DNA of 6,082 nucleotides from an uncultured Steroidobacteraceae bacterium (GTDB lineage: Bacteria; Pseudomonadota; Gammaproteobacteria; Steroidobacterales; Steroidobacteraceae), in contig CATPBQ010000317.1 in NCBI GenBank assembly GCA_955652795.1, forward strand, positions 1 to 6,082. The letters run 5' to 3'. A program made the position numbers and the translations under genes. The notes below the pieces were generated by a model, which saw only the letters and a program-made list of their open reading frames with translations, had not been told where the DNA came from and made no database searches. This document shows, piece after piece, positions 1 to 4,749 of this stretch. Each line of letters begins with the position of its first letter. Position 1 is the first letter of the stretch.

Positions 1-572
1 CCGGCGTAGCGCGTCTCCACCGGAAAGATGCGGCCGTGCGCGCTGATGAGCGGCGCGTCGCCCAGCAGGCGCGCCACCGCTGCCCCATCCAGCGTTGCCG
101 ACATGACGAGCAGCCGCAGGTCGGGCCTGAGGTGGGCGCGCGCATCGAGGGCGAGCGCAATCCCCAGATCGGCCTGCAGGCTGCGTTCGTGGAATTCGTC
201 GAAAATGACGGCGGCGACGCCCTCGAGCGCCGGATCACTCTGCAGCAGCCGCGTCAGCACGCCCTCGGTAACCACCTCGATGCGCGTGTCACGCGAGACG
301 CGCGTGTCGAAGCGCATGCGGTAACCGACCGTGCGCCCGACGCTCTCGCCGAGCGTTTGCGCCATGCGCTGGGCGATGGCGCGCGCCGCGAGGCGGCGCG
401 GCTCGAGCATGATCAGCCGCTTACCGCGCGCCCACTCCTCGTCAAGCAGCGCGAGTGGCACCACCGTGCTCTTGCCGGCACCGGGCGGCGCCTGCAGCAC
501 GGCCGCGCGCTGCGTGCCGAGCGCCTCGCGCAGCGGCGCCAGCGCTTCGTCAACGGGCAGCCCGGAGTTCAC
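1..572 (-). CDS. hrpB: ATP-dependent helicase HrpB, N-terminal part (3' end beyond window)
   Basis: DEAH/RHA-type superfamily 2 helicase of the HrpB family; the cellular role of HrpB in most bacteria is poorly defined. Reading the minus strand from the GTG at 570-572 gives about 190 codons with no stop before the window edge. Visible motifs: Walker A (motif I) APPGAGKST at residues 28-36, with K34 as the phosphate-binding lysine; motif Ia EPRRLAARA at 57-65; Walker B (motif II) DEFHERS at 125-131, the DEFH variant; and motif III SATL at 158-161. The TEGVLTRLL stretch (102-110) is also characteristic of this group. Full-length family members are roughly 800 residues, so only the first RecA-like domain is seen. 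The GTG start overlaps the TGA stop of the upstream peptidase gene in a GTGA arrangement, and no well-spaced Shine-Dalgarno is visible, so translational coupling is likely. Identification is confident; the exact start is inferred from the overlap and from the usual short leader before Walker A. Confidence 0.93.
   Translation of the reverse strand, partial: MNSGLPVDEALAPLREALGTQRAAVLQAPPGAGKSTVVPLALLDEEWARGKRLIMLEPRRLAARAIAQRMAQTLGESVGRTVGYRMRFDTRVSRDTRIEVVTEGVLTRLLQSDPALEGVAAVIFDEFHERSLQADLGIALALDARAHLRPDLRLLVMSATLDGAAVARLLGDAPLISAHGRIFPVETRYA
569..572 (-). other. GTGA stop/start overlap between the M13 gene and hrpB
   Basis: The minus-strand sequence reads TGGTGAAC: TGA (569-571) ends the peptidase after its terminal Trp, and GTG (570-572) starts HrpB. 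The 4-nt overlap, together with the lack of a well-placed Shine-Dalgarno upstream (the nearest AGGA is about 18 nt away), indicates translational coupling by re-initiation. Confidence 0.75.
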
Positions 573-2638
573 CAGATGCGGACGCGCTCTTCCTGCGGCA
601 GGTACAACTGCTCGCCGGGCTGCACATTGAAGGCGGCGTACCAGGGGTCGACGTTGCGGACCACGCCGTTGACGCGGAATTTCGGCGGGCTGTGTGGGTT
701 GCTCACCACCTGCGTGCGCAGCTGCTCGTCGCGGTTGAGCGCGCGCCAGATCTGCGCGAACGACAGGAAGAAGCGCTGATCGCCGCTGAGGCCATCGAGC
801 TGCGGCGCCGGCGCGCCCTTGAGTGAGCGGTGATAGGCGTCGTAGGCGACCGACAGCCCGCCGAGGTCGCCGATGTTCTCCCCGAGCGTCAGGCGGCCGT
901 TGATTTTCAGTCCCGGCAGTACGACGTAGCCATCGTACTGCGCGACCAAGCGGTCGACGCGCGTGCGGAAGGCATCGGTGTCGGCCTGCGCCCACCAGGT
1001 GTGCAGCACACCGCGCGCATCGGACTTCGCGCCCTGATCATCGAAACCGTGCCCCATCTCGTGTCCGATCACCGCGCCGATGCCGCCGTAGTTGACCGCG
1101 GCGTCCGCCTGCGGATCGAAAAACGGCGGCTGCAGGATGGCCGCCGGGAACACCACTTCGTTGAACGTCGGGTTGTAGTAGGCGTTGATCGTCTGCGGAG
1201 TCATGCCCCATTCGCCGCGATCCGTGGGTCCGCCGAGACGCATGACCTGGCGGCGCCACTCGAATATGCGCGCACGCACCAGGTTGCCAAATGCGTCGCC
1301 CGTGACGATCGACAGCGCCGAGTAGTCGCGCCACGTGTCCGGGTAGCCGATCTTGGGATGAAAGGCGGCCAGTTTCTCGAGCGCCACCTTGCGGGTCGCG
1401 GGAGTCATCCAGGCAAGCTGCTCGATGCGCTGCGCGTAGGCCGCACGCAGGTTTTCCACCAGGGCAAGCACCTGCTGCTTCGAAGCGGGCGGAAAGTAGC
1501 GCTGCACGTACAGCTCGCCGACCACTTCGCCCAGATCGACGTCGAGCGCGCCTACCGCGCGCTTCCAGCGCTCGCGCTGCTGTGGCTGGCCGTTGAGCGT
1601 GCGTCCATAGAAATCGAAGCGCTCGTCATAGAACGCCGACGGCAGCACCTCGGCCACGCTCACCAGGTAGTGATACTTGAAGTAGGCGCGCCAGCGCCCG
1701 ACCGGCACCTGCAGAAACAGCTGCGCGAGTCCCTGCACGGCGTCGAGTTCGCGCACCACGAAGCGCGGCTGGGCATCGACACCCTCCGCCGCCAGCAGCA
1801 CCTCCCAGATGAAGCCCGGCGCGAGCTGCTCGAGCTCCACGCGCGTGCGCGGATTGTAGGTGAGATCGCGCTCGCGGCGCCTGGCAGCAGGCCAGTGCAG
1901 CCTGGCGATGCGCGTCTCGATGTCGAGTATCGATTGGGCATCCGCCGCCCCATCGCGCTCGCCGGCCAGCGTCAGCAGGCGCGCGACGTGCGCCGCGTAC
2001 TGGACACGCAGTGCCGCGTACACCGCGTCGTCCTTCAGGTAGTAGTCGCGGTCGGGCATGCCGAGCCCGCTCTGTGAGATCGAGACCACGTAGTGGTCGG
2101 GGTCTTTCTGGTCCGTGGTGATGGCAATGCGCACGGGCAGGCCAAGACCCAGGTCCGGGCGGCCCATGAGCCGCGTCAGATCCTTGTGGGTCTGCGCGGC
2201 GGCGATCGCATCCAGCCCCGCCTGCGCCGGCGCCAGCCCCGCGCGCTCGATGGCCGCGGTGTCCAGGTAGGCGCGATAGTAATCACCGACTTTCTGCGCG
2301 TTGCTGCCGTCGGGCGCCTGCGCGGGCAGCGCCTCCACGATCCCGCGCACCTGCTGCTGGGAGCGTTCGTCGAGCTCGTCAAAGGAACCCCAGCGGGTGC
2401 GGTCGGGTGGAATCTGATGCGCATCGATCCACAGGCCGTCGGCGTAGCGGTAGAAATCGTCTCCGGGCCTCACCGCGGCGTCGCGGGCGGTGAGATCCAG
2501 GCCCCACGCGCCGATCTGCGCGTGCGCTGTCGCGGCCGGCGCCGACGCCGGCGCCCGGGGTAGAGAGTGTGAGCAGCCTAGAGCGAGGGCCGCAGCAGCC
2601 GCAACGAGGCTCGCCGATATCTTTGCCACGCCATTCAT
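569..2638 (-). CDS. M13 family zinc metallopeptidase (neprilysin/PepO-like), predicted lipoprotein
   Basis: Zinc endopeptidase expected to cut peptides in the periplasm or at the outer membrane. From ATG at 2636-2638 the product is 689 residues, normal for bacterial M13 enzymes, with an N-terminal M13_N domain (about 45-430) and a C-terminal catalytic domain (about 480-689). All key residues are visible: the HEMGH zinc motif at 526-530, third zinc ligand E587 in GENIGDLGG with D591 four residues on, the substrate-binding NAYYNP motif starting at N485, and H649 and R655 in HSPPKFRV, matching neprilysin H711 and R717 in spacing. The protein ends in RVRIW, like the aromatic C-terminus usual in the family. 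Residues 1-22 form a lipoprotein signal ending ALGC (C22), followed by an Ala/Pro-rich tether; C22 is the only cysteine in the protein. The longer reading frame begins with a TTG at 2680, but that adds a polar leader before the signal peptide. An AGG at 2649-2651 gives a modest ribosome site for the ATG. Natural substrate unknown. Confidence 0.95.
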   Translation of the reverse strand: MNGVAKISASLVAAAAALALGCSHSLPRAPASAPAATAHAQIGAWGLDLTARDAAVRPGDDFYRYADGLWIDAHQIPPDRTRWGSFDELDERSQQQVRGIVEALPAQAPDGSNAQKVGDYYRAYLDTAAIERAGLAPAQAGLDAIAAAQTHKDLTRLMGRPDLGLGLPVRIAITTDQKDPDHYVVSISQSGLGMPDRDYYLKDDAVYAALRVQYAAHVARLLTLAGERDGAADAQSILDIETRIARLHWPAARRRERDLTYNPRTRVELEQLAPGFIWEVLLAAEGVDAQPRFVVRELDAVQGLAQLFLQVPVGRWRAYFKYHYLVSVAEVLPSAFYDERFDFYGRTLNGQPQQRERWKRAVGALDVDLGEVVGELYVQRYFPPASKQQVLALVENLRAAYAQRIEQLAWMTPATRKVALEKLAAFHPKIGYPDTWRDYSALSIVTGDAFGNLVRARIFEWRRQVMRLGGPTDRGEWGMTPQTINAYYNPTFNEVVFPAAILQPPFFDPQADAAVNYGGIGAVIGHEMGHGFDDQGAKSDARGVLHTWWAQADTDAFRTRVDRLVAQYDGYVVLPGLKINGRLTLGENIGDLGGLSVAYDAYHRSLKGAPAPQLDGLSGDQRFFLSFAQIWRALNRDEQLRTQVVSNPHSPPKFRVNGVVRNVDPWYAAFNVQPGEQLYLPQEERVRIW
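2573..2638 (-). other. Lipoprotein signal peptide and lipobox of the M13 peptidase
   Basis: The first 22 codons from the ATG at 2638 encode a short n-region with one lysine (K6), a hydrophobic Ala/Leu core, and ALGC ending at the Cys codon 2573-2575. This fits the relaxed lipobox rule ([A/L]-[L/A]-G-C), although the -3 residue is Ala rather than the more common Leu. Serine, not aspartate, follows the cysteine, which by the E. coli rule would favour sorting to the outer membrane. This is a prediction from sequence only. Confidence 0.75.
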
Positions 2639-2669
2639 GCCATGTGTACCTGAGCTGCCGGTCGCGGTG

Positions 2670-3602
2670 TTACGGCGCAAGGATTTTGAGCATGCTCGTC
2701 TCGATCTCGGACACTTGCATCACGCTCTTCTGTTCCGTGCCATAGAGCGACTTGAGGAACGCCTGGTCCCAGCCACTGATGCTCTGGGGCACACTGTCCC
2801 CGCCCTTGTCGAACAGCCGCAGGATAGTAGGCGTCGATCCCAGATCTGAGTCGAGCCGAACCTCGGCCAGCCCCACCATCGCGATGTAGTCGGCGAGCTG
2901 TCCCATCCGTAGCTGCTGCAGCCGATTGCTATCGACCATCACGATGACCGACGAAAGGCTCTGCGCTGCGTACCAAACAAGCCGCGAGGCCTCGGTGATC
3001 TTGTTGGTCGGGATGTCGCTTGTCCCCCCCAGAAGCGAATTGTCGGGACTGACCGGCACTCCATCATTGGAGCTGGGAGCGACGTTGTACCAAACGCGTA
3101 CCGGGCGCGGCGTGTCGAAAAAGCGTCTGATCCCGCCCTCCCCATTGTGGGCATTGAGCAGGTGCGGGTCGCGAGCACGCCACTTTTTCAACAATAGGTC
3201 AGGCTCGCGCGTCACAACAACGTATAAGTTGGCGCGACAGTGCTCTGGGCCCAGTGGAACGTGCGCGGACGCCGCGATCTGGGATATGCGAGACAGGATG
3301 AATTCCCCCGAGGCGCGCGGCAATCCTGCCACCAAGGGGCACACCGGAGTGTGCCATCGCGCCAGCGACTCATCCCAGGGGTGCACTATGATGGACCATA
3401 CGAACGCGTCCAGCTGGCGCTCAAGGAGCTTCCTTTCTCTCCTGGCTTCGATCGTGATCGTGCTCGGCTCGCTCTTGGCGTCCTTCGCAGAATCACGGGC
3501 CAGGTCGGGTGCGGCGGCTCTCGCGTCCCATGCGAGCATCGCCACGGCGATCGAGGCCATGAGATGAGCGGTCCGCGAATTGCGGGGCGATGAGCTGCTC
3601 AT
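2670..3602 (-). CDS. Secreted protein of unknown function with two cysteines
   Basis: I cannot assign a function or a named domain. The 310-residue product starts at ATG 3600-3602 with an apparent Sec signal peptide: a polar n-region with R7 and R10, a hydrophobic stretch at about 14-25, and a likely cleavage after ARA at residue 29. A basic, probably helical segment follows (about 49-66, ITIEARRERKLLERQL). The best conserved-looking block is WDESLARWHTPVCPLVAGLP (76-95), leading to PLGPEHC. The only two cysteines, C88 and C122, would form a disulfide if the protein is periplasmic. From memory, similar uncharacterised secreted proteins sharing the CPLVAGLP-like block occur in GC-rich proteobacteria, sometimes in several copies; this is not checked. 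It starts 8 nt after the DUF423 stop and ends 31 nt before the M13 ATG, so co-transcription is likely. An internal ATG at 3558-3560 would remove the arginines of the signal peptide and has no Shine-Dalgarno, so the first ATG is preferred. Confidence 0.82.
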   Translation of the reverse strand: MSSSSPRNSRTAHLMASIAVAMLAWDARAAAPDLARDSAKDAKSEPSTITIEARRERKLLERQLDAFVWSIIVHPWDESLARWHTPVCPLVAGLPRASGEFILSRISQIAASAHVPLGPEHCRANLYVVVTREPDLLLKKWRARDPHLLNAHNGEGGIRRFFDTPRPVRVWYNVAPSSNDGVPVSPDNSLLGGTSDIPTNKITEASRLVWYAAQSLSSVIVMVDSNRLQQLRMGQLADYIAMVGLAEVRLDSDLGSTPTILRLFDKGGDSVPQSISGWDQAFLKSLYGTEQKSVMQVSEIETSMLKILAP

Positions 3603-3610
3603 GCCTCAGC

Positions 3611-3982
3611 TCAATGGCGCCAGACTCCAAACGCGAACAACAGCCAACCGCTGATCCAGGCAAGCCCGCCCAGGGGCGTGAGCAGGCCGAGTGCGCGCGG
3701 GGCACCGAAGCTCAGGGCATACAGGCTCCCCGAGAACAGGACCACCCCGGCCACGATGAGCGCCGCCGCGGCGCGCAGCGGGCCCACATCGAGGCTGCGC
3801 AGTGCCAGACCGACGCCGATGAGGCCGAGGGCCTGAAAAAAGTGATACCGCACCGCCGTGTCCCACAGCTGCAGCCGCTCGGGAGTCAGCTGATTCCTGA
3901 GCGCGTGGGCCCCGAAGGCGCCGCAGACCGTGGCGAGCGCCAGCAGCAGGCCCGCGATGGCGAGCGTGCGGCTGCTAGTCAC
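3611..3982 (-). CDS. DUF423 family small integral membrane protein (YgdD/YwdK-like)
   Basis: A 123-residue inner-membrane protein of the DUF423 family, whose biochemical role is not established. Four hydrophobic segments are visible at about residues 6-24, 47-63, 69-90 and 97-121. Family hallmarks are GAFGAHAL at 21-28 in the first helix, and W40 with TAVRYHFFQALGL (42-54), corresponding to the conserved W-x-T-A-x-x-Y-H pattern. Length is typical for the family and the C-terminus (FGVWRH) looks complete. The start is the GTG at 3980-3982, inside the slipin stop region, giving an 8-nt overlap; no good Shine-Dalgarno precedes it, so coupling to slipin translation is plausible. The gene sits between the slipin gene and the secreted unknown protein, and its position suggests co-expression with the envelope genes rather than a specific function. 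Confidence 0.9.
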   Translation of the reverse strand: MTSSRTLAIAGLLLALATVCGAFGAHALRNQLTPERLQLWDTAVRYHFFQALGLIGVGLALRSLDVGPLRAAAALIVAGVVLFSGSLYALSFGAPRALGLLTPLGGLAWISGWLLFAFGVWRH

Positions 3983-4721
3983 CGTGCGCGCCGAGAAACG
4001 GCTTGATCAGATCGAGCGGCAGGGGAAAGACGATGATCTGGGTCCGCTCGTGCGAGATGTCCGCGAGTGTCTGCAGGTAGCGCAGCTGCAGGGCGCTCGG
4101 CTGGCGCGCCAGGGCCTGCGCCGCCTCGGCCAGCTTCGCGGCCGCCTGGCTCTCGCCCTCGGCGTGGATGATCTTCGCACGCCGGGTGCGCTCGGCTTCG
4201 GCCTGCTTCGCCATGGCGCGAATCATGCTTTCGTCGAGGTCGACATCCTTGATCTCGACGGTCGAGACCTTGATGCCCCAGGCCTCGGTGGCCTGGTCGA
4301 GGATGCGCTGCAGGTCGACGTTGAGCTTGTCGCGCTGCGCGAGCAGATCGTCCATCTCGTGCTGGCCCACCACCGAGCGCAGCGTCGTCTGCGCGACCTG
4401 GCTGGTGGCATCGAAGGCGTTCGCCACCTGGATGATGGCCTTGCCGGCATCGACGATGCGGAAATAGACCACCGCGTTCACCTTGACGGACACGTTGTCG
4501 CGCGTGATCACATCCTGTTTGGGGACGTTGAGTACGATGACCCGCAGGTCCACCCGGCGCGTCCTCTGTATGCCCGGCCAGATGAGTACCAGCCCGGGAC
4601 CCTTGATGCCGGTGAAGCGCCCCAGGGTGAACACTACGACACGCTCGTATTCGTTCAGCACGTTGAAGGCGCTGAACACCAGCACGACGATGAGTATGGC
4701 GATGGCGATCACGAACGACAT
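3975..4721 (-). CDS. Slipin/stomatin-like SPFH (band 7) membrane protein, partner of NfeD
   Basis: SPFH scaffold protein expected to anchor in the inner membrane and oligomerise, here paired with an NfeD protease. The 248-residue product has one N-terminal hydrophobic segment (about 3-20), then the band 7 domain (about 24-175) with the family signature GPGLVLIWPGIQ and RRVDLRV, the ITRDNVSVKVNAVVYFRI strand region, and LDQATEAWGIKVSTVEIKDV near the domain end. A charged, Ala-rich helical stretch (about 165-208, containing KQAEAERTRRAKIIHAEGES) is the usual coiled-coil arm. Residues 228-244 form a hydrophobic C-terminal motif (QIIVFPLPLDLIKPFLG), the type of region cut by the NfeD partner in the Pyrococcus PH1510/PH1511 pair. 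The ATG at 4719-4721 is preceded by GGAG at 4728-4731 with 6-nt spacing, the best ribosome site in the window. Distinguishing slipin from QmcA-type paraslipin rests on the pairing with a long NfeD and the short length; fairly sure. Confidence 0.93.
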   Translation of the reverse strand: MSFVIAIAILIVVLVFSAFNVLNEYERVVVFTLGRFTGIKGPGLVLIWPGIQRTRRVDLRVIVLNVPKQDVITRDNVSVKVNAVVYFRIVDAGKAIIQVANAFDATSQVAQTTLRSVVGQHEMDDLLAQRDKLNVDLQRILDQATEAWGIKVSTVEIKDVDLDESMIRAMAKQAEAERTRRAKIIHAEGESQAAAKLAEAAQALARQPSALQLRYLQTLADISHERTQIIVFPLPLDLIKPFLGAHGD

Positions 4722-4727
4722 GAGTGT

Positions 4728-4740
4728 CTCCAGAGCTCCT
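4728..4740 (-). promoter_or_regulatory. Ribosome binding site of the slipin gene
   Basis: On the minus strand, CTGGAG (bases 4728-4733) places GGAG 6 nt before the slipin ATG, and a second AGGAGC (4735-4740) lies 13 nt before it. The closer one is ideally spaced. It lies in the 28-nt gap after the NfeD stop, so slipin can be translated independently of NfeD on the same transcript. This could support a higher slipin output relative to the protease, but that is inference. Confidence 0.7.
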
Positions 4741-4749
4741 GAGCGGTGC

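Noticed and set aside
381..404. GC-rich self-complementary stretch in hrpB that could fold into a hairpin
   Set aside because: It falls inside conserved helicase coding sequence, is not followed by a T-run, and such pairing is common in DNA of this GC content.
36..779. Plus-strand open frame of 247 codons covering the hrpB start and the M13 3' end
   Set aside because: It spans the junction of two convincing minus-strand genes and its product is Arg/Ala-rich without motifs; a GC shadow.
830..2077. Long plus-strand open frame (415 codons) antisense to the M13 peptidase gene
   Set aside because: The minus strand encodes a full M13 enzyme with all catalytic motifs. The antisense product is Arg/Val/His-rich with no recognisable domain, typical of the open antisense frames produced by high-GC codon usage.
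2688..2697. Perfect 10-base palindrome GAGCATGCTC near the end of the secreted-protein gene
   Set aside because: It lies within codons just before the stop, has no loop or T-run for a terminator, and a 10-base palindrome is expected by chance at this scale.
2926..3567. Plus-strand open frame of 213 codons antisense to the secreted-protein gene
   Set aside because: Considered because the minus-strand gene has no named function. The minus-strand product has a proper signal peptide, fits the gene spacing on both sides and has a plausible globular composition; the antisense one shows none of these.
3930..4742. Plus-strand open frame of 270 codons antisense to the slipin gene
   Set aside because: It mirrors the slipin gene almost exactly and its product is a low-complexity Asp/Leu/Arg/His-rich sequence with no domain.
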